A DNA stretch of 64,000 nt. It comes from Pseudomonadota bacterium (GTDB lineage: Bacteria; Pseudomonadota; Gammaproteobacteria; Steroidobacterales; MnTg04). Below, in pieces: positions 1-6,826 of the stretch; within the stretch, counting starts at the first letter, position 1, and each line of letters begins with the position of its first letter. The translations under genes and the position numbers were made by a program. The DNA is taken from positions 1 through 64,000 of the forward strand of contig JADFSO010000012.1 of assembly GCA_022560735.1 (NCBI GenBank), read 5' to 3'. Under the pieces are notes generated by a model that saw only the letters and a program-made list of their open reading frames with translations, was not told the DNA's origin and made no database searches.

Positions 1-2
1 CA

Positions 3-65
3 CGCGTATTGCTCAAGGTTGTCGATCACAATCCAAGAGCCGTTATCAAAGCTATTGAGCAATGA
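3..65 (+). CDS. C-terminal end of a gene entering from the left (partial)
   Basis: An open frame from the window edge reads RVLLKVVDHNPRAVIKAIEQ and stops at TGA 63-65, two bases before the first attC-like site. Its position suits the last codons of an upstream cassette gene. A second frame is also open and stops at TAA 70-72 inside the attC core, so the reading frame is not certain. Too short to assign a family. Confidence 0.35.
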   Translation, partial: RVLLKVVDHNPRAVIKAIEQ

Positions 66-66
66 A

Positions 67-129
67 ACGTAACCAGCAAATGCAAGCGACGGCCTGCTTC
101 GCAGGCCGCGCCTGATCTGAACGTTAGAC
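67..129 (+). other. attC-like recombination site
   Basis: The right core GTTAGAC at 123-129 fits GTTRRRY, and a left core-like ACGTAAC lies at 67-73. Between them is an imperfect palindrome centred on GCCTGC-TTC-GCAGGC, with flanking arms CAAGCG and CGCCTG. The 63-bp length is in the usual attC range. The left core matches imperfectly, which is common in attC sites. Recombination would fall after G123. Confidence 0.6.
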
Positions 130-231
130 GGCATAGCCGGAATTGTGTCGATCAGTGGAGACCGCTGCCAAAAGTAGACCATCCGCACAAAGAACATACC
201 GCCGCTATCCTGCTCAATACGAGAGGCAGCA

Positions 232-747
232 ATGAAAAAATTCATCATTCTCACTATGTTGCTCGTTCCGGTGATTTCATTGGCGGGGGGGTATGAAGGA
301 ACTCCCACGGTGGCATCAGTCCAGATAGTTAGACAAGAAGGCCTATGGTACGAGATCAACTCTGAAACGCCCTTTTCGGGCGTAGTCACCAGAACTTTCC
401 CGAGCGGGCAAAAGGAGTTTGAATACAACTATCTTAACGGGAAATTTCATGGCTACGTGAGGCGCTGGTACGAAAACGGGCCTATACGTCGTGAAGCCAT
501 TTACGTTAATGGGCTATCCAATGGCCTTGAGATCGTGTGGCACCCGAACGGACAGATCGCGGGCATGATTCAATACGTGGATGGGAGGCCTCATGGTTAC
601 CAGACGCGGTGGTACGAAAACGGAGTTAAGTATTTTGAAACCACCTACGTTCACGGACAAAGACACGGCATCCTAACTGCATGGTACGAGAATGGGCAAA
701 AAAAATCTGAAACCACGAACGTTTACGGGAAAAAAATGGCGTTCTGA
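232..747 (+). CDS. MORN-repeat exported protein, frameshifted near its end
   Basis: 171 codons as read. An N-terminal signal peptide (hydrophobic residues about 4-18, cleavage near LAGG) is followed by about five MORN/YwqK-type repeats of roughly 23 residues with the pattern HGxxxxWYENGxxxxE. Such repeat proteins are predicted beta-hairpin stacks, and this one is probably periplasmic or surface-located. The start is supported by GAGAGG upstream. The reading breaks at a run of seven A residues (730-736). One added A restores the frame through another MORN-like repeat (NGVLIEWDQNGNE) to a TAA at 822-824, giving about 197 residues. The shift may be a real mutation, slippage or a sequencing error. 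The gene is the cargo of the first complete cassette (about 124-976). Confidence 0.75.
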   Translation: MKKFIILTMLLVPVISLAGGYEGTPTVASVQIVRQEGLWYEINSETPFSGVVTRTFPSGQKEFEYNYLNGKFHGYVRRWYENGPIRREAIYVNGLSNGLEIVWHPNGQIAGMIQYVDGRPHGYQTRWYENGVKYFETTYVHGQRHGILTAWYENGQKKSETTNVYGKKMAF

Positions 748-885
748 TCGAGTGGGACCAAAATGGAAACGAAACGCAAAGCTGCTATGAAGAAGACAAA
801 AAACTTCACGACGGCCCATGCTAAAAATACGAAACGTCTGCTTCTGACCGAAAGCAAGCGGACTGGAAACTGTACGAAAATGCCA

Positions 886-982
886 TCTATAAGCCACTGC
901 AGCAGTCACTTGACCCTGCCGTGGCCTTTGCTGTCGCAAAGCCCACGTCAGCCTCAAGCGCTGCTGAGTTAAATCGTTAGGT
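886..982 (+). other. attC-like recombination site after the MORN gene
   Basis: The right core GTTAGGT at 976-982 fits GTTRRRY. Upstream lies a long imperfect hairpin: CAGCAG (900-905) pairs with CTGCTG (961-966), CACTTGA with TCAAGCG, and GTGGCCTTTGC with GCAAAGCCCAC around a TGTC loop. The left core is poorly conserved (ATCTATAAGC region), so the left boundary is approximate. Confidence 0.5.
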
Positions 983-1005
983 CGCCTTTTCCACAGTTTC
1001 TCACC

Positions 1006-1044
1006 TTGACATACCGAAAATGGTATATATACTATTTATAGTAT
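1006..1044 (+). promoter_or_regulatory. Toxin-antitoxin promoter with palindromic operator
   Basis: TTGACA at 1006-1011 and TATACT at 1028-1033, with a 16-bp spacer, make a near-consensus sigma70 promoter. A perfect inverted repeat ATACTAT-TT-ATAGTAT at 1029-1044 overlaps the -10 box and runs into the toxin ATG (1043-1045). By analogy with HigA/RelB autoregulation this is a likely operator for the antitoxin. A start about 7 nt after the -10 would give a leader of only 2-4 nt. Confidence 0.7.
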
Positions 1045-1327
1045 GTGGCAGGTACTTGAGCATCGCCGCGTCGTGCAGCGCATTTCCAAGCTTCCTGTCG
1101 AGATATTGAAGCGATACCAGAAATGGAAGGATATCGTATCGATCTCCGGTCCGAGCGGATTGCGGCTGATTAAGGGGTTTCGGGATGAGTCTTTGAGAGC
1201 CAAATGGAAAGGCCACCGATCCTCACGCTTGGGGGACCAGTATCGCGTCATGTACTTGATTGAGAAACAGCATATGGTTGTAAAAGTAGTTGATTTGACG
1301 GCCCACGACTATCGAAGGAAGTCTTAA
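1043..1327 (+). CDS. RelE/HigB-family toxin of a type II toxin-antitoxin module
   Basis: 94 residues, the usual size for RelE/ParE-fold toxins. The N-terminal helices (residues about 5-30) are followed by the beta-sheet core with a GFRDESLRAKWKG segment and a YRVMYLIE strand, as in HigB-type mRNA interferases that cleave mRNA on the ribosome. No Shine-Dalgarno sequence precedes the ATG, and the promoter lies so close that the transcript should be nearly leaderless. The gene is followed with no gap by an XRE antitoxin, giving the toxin-first order characteristic of higBA. It forms the second complete cassette. The RNA-cleavage role is inferred from the family. Confidence 0.85.
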   Translation: MWQVLEHRRVVQRISKLPVEILKRYQKWKDIVSISGPSGLRLIKGFRDESLRAKWKGHRSSRLGDQYRVMYLIEKQHMVVKVVDLTAHDYRRKS

Positions 1328-1591
1328 ATGAGCGAGTATCGACGCGCCAAGACAAGCATTGAAGTCTCGCCTGGCGAATCTGTAAAGATTCTTCGCGAGT
1401 TACAGGAATTGAGCCAGAATGCGTTAGCTGACTTAACGGGGATTCCGCAGTCAACGATATCTGCGATTGAGAATGATCGTGTGCGTCTCGGGGTAGAGCG
1501 AGCAAAGGTTTTGGCTAGAGCATTGAGCTGCCATCCTGCCGTTATTGTTTTTCCTGGCTGGGATGTGACCACTGAGTCGGCGGCAGCCTAA
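1328..1591 (+). CDS. HigA-like XRE-family antitoxin
   Basis: 87 residues with a central helix-turn-helix (about residues 20-62; SQNALADLTGIPQSTISAIE) of the Cro/C1 class. It should neutralise the upstream toxin and repress the shared promoter through the palindrome at 1029-1044. The ATG directly follows the toxin stop TAA, with AAGGAA just upstream. Its own stop codon (1589-1591) lies inside the GCCTAAC core of the next attC site. Confidence 0.88.
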   Translation: MSEYRRAKTSIEVSPGESVKILRELQELSQNALADLTGIPQSTISAIENDRVRLGVERAKVLARALSCHPAVIVFPGWDVTTESAAA

Positions 1592-1672
1592 CCAGTCAAT
1601 GAACCGGTCGCGTCATTATACGCGCGCTTTTTCTCTGGCACCGTAGTCGCGCCGGTTATTGAGGCGTTAGCG
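1586..1672 (+). other. attC recombination site
   Basis: The left core GCCTAAC (1586-1592) and the right core GTTAGCG (1666-1672) are nearly complementary. The inner arms CAATGAACCG and CGGTTATTG pair with one unpaired G, the extrahelical-base feature of attC folding. Further inside, GGTCGCG and CGCGCC arms pair around a variable loop. The 87-bp length and overlap with the antitoxin stop codon support the call. This is the clearest attC in the window. Confidence 0.8.
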
Positions 1673-1687
1673 ACCAAGGAGATTTCG

Positions 1688-2086
1688 GTGGTTGGTGAAA
1701 CGAATTTAAGTAGATTACTGGCTTCAATGGCTCCGCGATTGCTACCTGACGAATACGTTTTTTGTACTGTGCGGGATGGCAAATATGGTGACTACGCGGA
1801 AGCATCCCCTTTAGCATCATTTCTTGAAACTGAAGGCTTAACTTTACTAGTTACCAAGAAAAATGCAGATAAAACAAAACTTAAATATGAGTCTATTTTT
1901 AAAGGCATTACTTTAACTGTTCATTCCAGCCTTGAAGCAGTCGGTTTAACTGCTGCTGTTTCGAGTAAATTGGCCGAAAAAGATATAAGTGCCAATGTAA
2001 TAGCAGCTTATTATCACGATCATGTTTTTGTCCAGTTGGAAAAGGCAAATTTGGCCATCGAAGCTTTAAATGAGTTTAGTTGCTAA
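1688..2086 (+). CDS. ACT-domain protein (cassette gene)
   Basis: 132 residues beginning with GTG. AAGGAG at 1676-1681 with a 6-nt gap decides this start. The sequence (DEYVFCTVRDG, GLTLLVTKKNAD, SANVIAAYYHDHVFV) matches the stand-alone ACT-domain proteins that pair two ACT-like folds. They are thought to bind small ligands such as amino acids, but no pathway can be assigned here. The gene is strikingly AT-rich and AAA/TTA-rich compared with the chromosomal genes, a sign of transfer. It is flanked by two attC sites as the third complete cassette. Confidence 0.78.
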   Translation: MVGETNLSRLLASMAPRLLPDEYVFCTVRDGKYGDYAEASPLASFLETEGLTLLVTKKNADKTKLKYESIFKGITLTVHSSLEAVGLTAAVSSKLAEKDISANVIAAYYHDHVFVQLEKANLAIEALNEFSC

Positions 2087-2185
2087 CCAGGTGCTGAACC
2101 GGACGCGGGGAATTTGGCCAGCCATTGAAACATACCACTGGCTGCGTTCTGACGGGTAGGTTCGCTGCTTGTCTTGACGTTGGGC
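2081..2185 (+). other. attC-like recombination site
   Basis: The right core GTTGGGC (2179-2185) is an exact GTTRRRY, and the left core TGCTAAC (2081-2087) contains the stop codon of the ACT gene. The inner arms GTGCTGAACC and GGTTCGCTGC are partly complementary. The 105-bp length is within the attC range. Confidence 0.65.
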
Positions 2186-2209
2186 GTAATATAGCAGGAG
2201 AGGGAAGAA

Positions 2210-2557
2210 ATGGCGTCTGACTTGGACTTTGTCGAATTCGTAGTCGATCAAATGGAAAACGCCGGGGTTATTACTTACAGAAAAATGTTTGGGGAATATG
2301 CGCTATATTGTGAAGGCAAAGTCGTGGCGCTGGTATGCGATAATCAGTTATTCGTTAAACCAACTGAAGCTGGAAGAGCATATATTGGCAATGTTGTAGA
2401 GGCGCCTCCCTATCCTGGAGCCAAGCCATCCTTTCTCATTGAAGAGCAAATCGAGGACAAAGATTGGATTAGCAACTTGGTGAGACTAACGGAAAGAGAT
2501 CTTCCGGAGCCAAAACCGAAGAAAAAACGAAAGCGCAAACGTGGAAAAAAAAATTAA
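2210..2557 (+). CDS. TfoX N-terminal-domain protein with a lysine/arginine tail
   Basis: 115 residues. Residues 1-95 match the TfoX-N fold (ITYRKMFGEYALYCEGKVVAL, then NQLFVKPTEAGR and PYPGAKPSF). Only the N-terminal half of the competence regulator TfoX is present, as in many short stand-alone members whose function is unknown. The last 16 or so residues are almost all Lys/Arg, which suggests nucleic-acid contact. GGAGAGGGAAGA precedes the ATG. It follows directly after the last recognisable attC, so it is probably cassette cargo, but no attC closes it on the right. Confidence 0.82.
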   Translation: MASDLDFVEFVVDQMENAGVITYRKMFGEYALYCEGKVVALVCDNQLFVKPTEAGRAYIGNVVEAPPYPGAKPSFLIEEQIEDKDWISNLVRLTERDLPEPKPKKKRKRKRGKKN

Positions 2558-2561
2558 CAAG

Positions 2562-2747
2562 TCATTCATCAGATGAATAGTCCCACAGCCCTGCGGTGAA
2601 CATCAGTATAAAACCAACCACCAATATTACTTGATTAATGATTCGATAAATGCGCTGCCCTGTCTCGTAAACTTCGATGCAGGTTGCTGGGTGACGATCC
2701 AGGCGCTGGAGGTACCAAATGAAAGTCTTTATTACTCTCGTGGCCAT
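2562..2747 (-). CDS. Possible small single-TM protein (uncertain)
   Basis: A 61-codon frame on the minus strand contains a convincing membrane segment (IINQVILVVGFILMFTAGLW) near its C-terminus after a charged N-terminal half. Its 5' end overlaps the start of the DUF6265 gene by about 29 bp on the opposite strand, and no Shine-Dalgarno sequence precedes its ATG. It could be a real small gene, a truncated membrane-protein remnant or chance. Confidence 0.25.
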   Translation of the reverse strand: MATRVIKTFIWYLQRLDRHPATCIEVYETGQRIYRIINQVILVVGFILMFTAGLWDYSSDE

Positions 2748-3201
2748 TCTGCTTGCGGCCCTGCCCTCGGAAGCGTCAGCACAGGAGCCAGCTTCTGTCG
2801 CAGATCTCGCATGGTTGGCCGGGTGTTGGGCGAGTGTCGGGGGCGAGGCCGGCTCGGGCGAGCAATGGACTGCTCCTGCCGGCAAAACTTTGCTCGGTGT
2901 CAGCCGAACGGTCATAGACTCCAGGACAGTGGCGTACGAGTTCGTTCGAATTCGCGAGACCGAGGCTGGCGAGATTGAGTACATTGTCAAACCTTCGGGC
3001 CAGAGCGAAGCCACCTTTATCATGGTGCAGCTGTCTGCAAGCGAGGTCGTCTTCGAGAACCTGGATCACGACTTTCCCCAGCGCATTATTTATCGGTTGA
3101 GGGCTGGTGGAAATCTCGTGGCGAGGATCGAGGGTGAGATAAAGGGTGAGTTCAGGACGGTTGACTTTCCTATGAAGCGGGTTGACTGCGAGTCACAATA
3201 G
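2719..3201 (+). CDS. DUF6265-like exported protein
   Basis: 160 residues. A signal peptide (residues 1-21, cleavage after ASA) is followed by LAWLAGCW, GEQWTAPAGKTLLG, and later FENLDHDFPQRIIYR near residue 115, the landmarks of the DUF6265 family. These are secreted lipocalin-like or beta-barrel-like proteins of unknown function. GGAGGTACCAA precedes the ATG. It lies between the cassette array and the cupin gene and could be either cassette-derived or chromosomal. Confidence 0.75.
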   Translation: MKVFITLVAILLAALPSEASAQEPASVADLAWLAGCWASVGGEAGSGEQWTAPAGKTLLGVSRTVIDSRTVAYEFVRIRETEAGEIEYIVKPSGQSEATFIMVQLSASEVVFENLDHDFPQRIIYRLRAGGNLVARIEGEIKGEFRTVDFPMKRVDCESQ

Positions 3202-3317
3202 CCCAGTCCCCAACGTTGTCTGTCTTACGCCCGGACCGAACAACGAATTCAGACCGCCGCCAAGTTCGGACGTTTTGTATAGCAATTCCGGCACATAAAC
3301 CCAAGAGGAGATCAAAA

Positions 3318-3698
3318 ATGAGTGCTAAGAAATATCCGTACGTAACTCATATGAACCTACTTTATGGTTGCTCGCAGCTCATCGATGTTCAGGCTTTGGT
3401 AGAAAAGTGCACTGACAGGTGGTACAACCAAACATTATGCGAGGTTAATGACTCGGTGGTGCGGCTTGGCATATTGCAAGGAGAGTATCATTGGCACAAG
3501 CATGAGAAGGAGGACGAGTTTTTCTTTACGCTTGAGGGAAAACTTATCATCGACATAGAGGGAGCCGCCTCAGTCGAGTTGTATCCCTGGCAAGGCTATG
3601 TAGTTCCAAAAGGGGTGGTTCACAAACCAAGGGCGCCGTTAAAAACGGTTGTCCTGATGGTAGAGTCCACGGGGATCATGCCGACGGGCGATGCATAA
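3318..3698 (+). CDS. Small cupin-domain protein
   Basis: 126 residues from the ATG at 3318, chosen because AGAGGAG precedes it; the frame is open further upstream without a ribosome site. A single cupin barrel carries the metal-ligand pattern HWHKHEKEDE (two His and a Glu near residues 57-64) and a later His in VPKGVVHKPRAP. It resembles mannose-6-phosphate-isomerase-like cupins that protect or bind small molecules. The substrate is unknown. No attC closes it, though the stop sits in a GCATAACG context that resembles a left core. Confidence 0.78.
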   Translation: MSAKKYPYVTHMNLLYGCSQLIDVQALVEKCTDRWYNQTLCEVNDSVVRLGILQGEYHWHKHEKEDEFFFTLEGKLIIDIEGAASVELYPWQGYVVPKGVVHKPRAPLKTVVLMVESTGIMPTGDA

Positions 3699-3812
3699 CG
3701 ATTTGCATCACCAAACATTTTCGCGCCGTGCTCGCAAGGGATCCAGGATACTCGACAGCAGGCGATATGGCCTGCAATATTACCCGGATAAAGGTTTCCG
3801 GAGGCTAAGCCA

Positions 3813-4367
3813 ATGTTGATATTGATAATCGGGCTCGTTCTTTTTTTCGGGCCCCACGTGGTGCCATTTTTCCCCGTTTACAGAAATTCCCTGTACGAGA
3901 TGCTGGGCGAGAAAAGGTACAAGGGCGGGTTTTCCCTGATCGCGCTCGCGGGTCTGATTCTGATAGTTGTCGGGTATTCGCGCGCGCCCTATTCGGATTT
4001 GTGGACGCCATTTCCCTGGTCCAGGGACCTGGCGCTTTACCTGATGCCGGTTTCCCTCACCTTGTTCGCGGCGGCAAATATGAAAACGATGATCCGCCGT
4101 TATCTTCGTCATCCCATGGCATTGGGAACGATTGTTTTCGCCGCTGTGCACCTGTACGCCAATGGTGACCTGGCATCGGCTTTGTTGTTCGGTTCTTTTG
4201 GCGTTTACGCGATCTTATCGGTGATATCGGGCGAAGCCCGGGGACGGGTTCTTGGCGATGGCTCCGCCGCGGTCAAATACGACTTATTCTCTATCGTAGG
4301 TGGCGTTGGGGTTTACTTTGTCATCTTGAAGTTTCATGGAGCGTTATTCGGCGCCAGCGTGCTTTAG
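3813..4367 (+). CDS. NnrU-family integral membrane protein
   Basis: 184 residues with about five membrane segments. The early motif FFGPHVVPFFPVYR and the ERKY-like EKRYKGGFSLIALAG identify the NnrU family, first linked to nitrite/nitric-oxide reductase expression and related to the membrane protein that methylates bacteriochlorophyll/phytol precursors. In most gammaproteobacteria its role is undefined. GGAGG lies 8 nt before the ATG. It runs on its own strand toward mtgA. Confidence 0.85.
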   Translation: MLILIIGLVLFFGPHVVPFFPVYRNSLYEMLGEKRYKGGFSLIALAGLILIVVGYSRAPYSDLWTPFPWSRDLALYLMPVSLTLFAAANMKTMIRRYLRHPMALGTIVFAAVHLYANGDLASALLFGSFGVYAILSVISGEARGRVLGDGSAAVKYDLFSIVGGVGVYFVILKFHGALFGASVL

Positions 4368-4479
4368 CGCATAGTCGACGGAGTCTGGATGTCCCAGTTT
4401 CCTGAGGAGATGCAGCACGGCTGGCTCGCAAGACTCGGCCAACGCAAGTGCGTTCCGAGCTCGATCCAGTTTTCGGAGT

Positions 4480-5208
4480 GTGTCTTTGAGAAGGTCAAGA
4501 AAATTTTCCGGGTTTTTTCGCCCGCCGTTCATCATCCGCATACTGCGTATCGGCATCCGGCTAGTGCCCATACTGGTCGTGATGGACCTGGGTTACCTGA
4601 TCGGCATTTGGCCGGACTGGGATTTATATGCGGAAGGCCCGATTCAGAGATCCAGCTTTATCAGCAGCTATGAATTCGAGCTTCACCGCCATCAAGACTG
4701 GCCCAGGCTGCGCTGGAACCCGGTCCGCATCGAGACTGTGCCGCGTGGCATGATTCGCGCATTAATCGTTGCCGAGGATGCCAACTTTTATTCTCACCAG
4801 GGTGTGGATATCGATGCACTCAAGGAAGCCATGGAATACAATCTTTCCGAGAAACGTCTCGTTTATGGTGCGAGCACGATCTCCCAGCAAACCGTGAAAA
4901 ATGTTTTTTTGAGTTCCTCGCGCAACCCCCTGCGCAAATGGCACGAGCTGGTCCTGACCATTGCCATGGAAAGAAGCCTGAGCAAGAAGCGCATACTCGA
5001 ACACTACATCAACGTTGCCGAGTTCGGCCGCGGTATCTATGGCGTAGATGCGGCGGCTCGTTATTACTGGGGCATTCCCGCATCCAGGCTTTCCGACCGC
5101 CAGGCCATCGAGCTGGCGGCCACGCTGCCGTCGCCGGTCGATAACAACCCCGAGACGCGTACCAAATCTTTCGAACGGCGCGTCAGAAAAATTCGGCGGT
5201 ATTTTTAA
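4480..5208 (+). CDS. mtgA: Monofunctional peptidoglycan transglycosylase
   Basis: 242 residues, family GT51. An N-terminal membrane anchor (about residues 20-45) precedes the catalytic domain with AEDANFYSHQG (catalytic Glu), GASTISQQTVKNVFL and KKRILEHYINVAEFG, all hallmark motifs. The enzyme polymerises glycan strands from lipid II at the outer face of the inner membrane. It has no transpeptidase domain, matching MtgA. The GTG at 4480 is only 1 nt after CGGAG, so the in-frame TTG at 4486 (7 nt after the site) may be the true start. Confidence 0.93.
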   Translation: MSLRRSRKFSGFFRPPFIIRILRIGIRLVPILVVMDLGYLIGIWPDWDLYAEGPIQRSSFISSYEFELHRHQDWPRLRWNPVRIETVPRGMIRALIVAEDANFYSHQGVDIDALKEAMEYNLSEKRLVYGASTISQQTVKNVFLSSSRNPLRKWHELVLTIAMERSLSKKRILEHYINVAEFGRGIYGVDAAARYYWGIPASRLSDRQAIELAATLPSPVDNNPETRTKSFERRVRKIRRYF

Positions 5209-5290
5209 GGGTTCATGTTGCTCTGCGACAGCGCCATCCATTTGAAATTCGCCGCCAGCGCAGATTGGTTCCTGGGTCACCATGCAACGC

Positions 5291-5872
5291 TCAGATCTGT
5301 TCCCCTTTTTCCATGATGTCGCCAAACACATCCGGTTCATCCGGGTTGTCATCGTCGCCAAAGTAATCACCGCCGCTAAAGGTCAGCGCGCCGGATGAAA
5401 AAGTCGATCCATAGGTGACCACCAGTGACATCGTTTGCCCCATCCCGGAAAAAAATTCCCGTTCGTCCAGGGCTGACAGCGGATGAATGAATGCGCTCCA
5501 TACGGCGCCTTGTGCGATTGCGTAACGGGCATCCAGTGCGGACTCAAAATTCGCCTGCATCAGGCGCAGCAACTGCGCTTCGGTCAGGATTGCCGCATTA
5601 CTGACCGGCGACATAATGCGAATCCGGTCCGCGTTATCGTCGGCGATCACGTAAATGGGCATATCCCGGTAGTTGATTTGCCACGAACTGCCATTGCGAA
5701 TGGCGTCCGCATCGATGCGCCTGACCAGTTCATCGATTCTGTCCAGCGTCATCGGAACACGACCCACGGCCGGCGGTTCGTCGAGTTGGTCAAGGTCTTG
5801 TGCGGTCGTAACGGGTAGCAGGACGATAAAGAAAATCGACACCAGTGTTATGAACCGAACGATATTAAGCAT
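5291..5872 (-). CDS. Exported protein, YbjN/T3S-chaperone-like fold, function unknown
   Basis: 193 residues with a clear signal peptide (MLNIVRFITLVSIFFIVLLPVTTAQ). The middle (SWQINYRDMPIYVIAD, LLRLMQANFESALDARYAI) resembles the alpha/beta YbjN or secretion-chaperone-like folds, followed by a Ser/Gly stretch and an acidic C-terminus (FGDDDNPDEPD). A periplasmic location is inferred. It is convergent with mtgA and has no obvious operon partner. No family is claimed with certainty. Confidence 0.68.
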   Translation of the reverse strand: MLNIVRFITLVSIFFIVLLPVTTAQDLDQLDEPPAVGRVPMTLDRIDELVRRIDADAIRNGSSWQINYRDMPIYVIADDNADRIRIMSPVSNAAILTEAQLLRLMQANFESALDARYAIAQGAVWSAFIHPLSALDEREFFSGMGQTMSLVVTYGSTFSSGALTFSGGDYFGDDDNPDEPDVFGDIMEKGEQI

Positions 5873-6121
5873 GACGGGCCTCCTGTCTATTTGTGACCCA
5901 TGGCGCCGCCGAGGGTTTCAGCATTGCGATAAAAAATCTCTGTCCAAAAAGACCGTTGAAATGGCCAATATATGACGACATATGACTTCTTATCAACTAT
6001 CCTCGCGAGCAGCGCCTAGCGATGCCATCGCGCCGGCGGACCACGATCAATTATGAACATCAGGCCGGTCAAAAGAGGTACATCCGCGCTGGATCCTTGA
6101 CTGCTCACGGGGTCAGACTGA

Positions 6122-6802
6122 ATGCTAACTGCTGAACAATTGACCGGCCAAAAAGACAGCCACGTTCTGCTGGTTGAGGAACTGGGGATACAGCTTTACC
6201 CGCTCGCGGCACAGGCATTTCTGGCGTTAAAAGCGATGGCGGCCGATGACGGAATAGAACTGGAAGCCGTCAGCGCATTTCGGACCTTCGACACCCAGCT
6301 CAAAATCTGGAATGCGAAATACCAAGGCGACCGGCCATTATACGATGCAGACGGCATTGAGCTGGAACACTCGGTGCTGAACAGGGATGAATTGGTGACG
6401 GCCATTCTTCGATGGTCGGCATTACCCGGCGCGAGCAGGCATCACTGGGGCACCGATCTGGATGTTATCGACCGGGAAGCTGTTCCCGAAGGCTACCGGG
6501 TTCGGTTGGTGAACGAGGAATTCTCAAGCGACGGTGTGTTCTGGAAGCTTGGCGAGTGGCTGGACAGGCGCCTGCCGGAGACCGATTTTTACCGGCCCTA
6601 CATGGGATTCAGTGATGGTGTTCAATGCGAACCGTGGCATCTGAGTTTTGCGCCGGTTTCGGTACAGGCGTTGCAATCAATGACTGTAAAGATCCTGGAG
6701 GAGGCGCTGGCTGACAGCGATGTGCTGGGCCTGGAGATTATTTTCGCGCAGTTGCCGGAAATATTTTCACAATACGTAATGAACGTCAGTGACCCGCCGT
6801 GA
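6122..6802 (+). CDS. M15-family D-Ala-D-Ala carboxypeptidase-like protein
   Basis: 226 residues. The zinc-peptidase motifs of the VanY/M15 group are present: SAFRTFDTQ, SRHHWGTDLDV (His and Asp ligands, about residues 104-115) and EPWHLSF (His ligand near residue 175). These enzymes trim the peptide stems of peptidoglycan. No signal peptide is evident at this start, so it may act in the cytoplasm on recycled peptides or the start may be mis-set. No strong Shine-Dalgarno sequence is visible. Confidence 0.85.
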   Translation: MLTAEQLTGQKDSHVLLVEELGIQLYPLAAQAFLALKAMAADDGIELEAVSAFRTFDTQLKIWNAKYQGDRPLYDADGIELEHSVLNRDELVTAILRWSALPGASRHHWGTDLDVIDREAVPEGYRVRLVNEEFSSDGVFWKLGEWLDRRLPETDFYRPYMGFSDGVQCEPWHLSFAPVSVQALQSMTVKILEEALADSDVLGLEIIFAQLPEIFSQYVMNVSDPP

Positions 6803-6826
6803 TGGCGAACGCGACAGATCAGACTG

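Larger units (their letters stand above)
67..2185 (+). mobile_element. Integron gene-cassette array fragment (no integrase in view)
   Basis: Four candidate attC sites (67-129, 886-982, 1586-1672, 2081-2185), each ending in a GTTRRRY-like core, separate three complete cassettes holding unrelated small genes all on the + strand. Two of the sites overlap or abut the stop codon of the preceding gene, as is usual for cassettes. Composition is far more AT-rich than the rest of the window (1861-1920 has only 14 G/C in 60). A toxin-antitoxin cassette with its own promoter is typical of sedentary chromosomal integrons. No integrase gene or attI is visible, so this could be the distal part of an integron or an integrase-less attC cluster. 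The right end is open because no clear attC follows the TfoX gene. Confidence 0.68.

Noticed and set aside
3202-3317. A possible attC after the DUF6265 gene
   Set aside because: CAACGTTGTCTG resembles a core, but the three bases after GTT are not purines and no complementary left half was found.
4344-4571. A 75-codon minus-strand frame that looks protein-like
   Set aside because: It overlaps the start of mtgA, has no ribosome site and no recognisable relatives. Left as a shadow.
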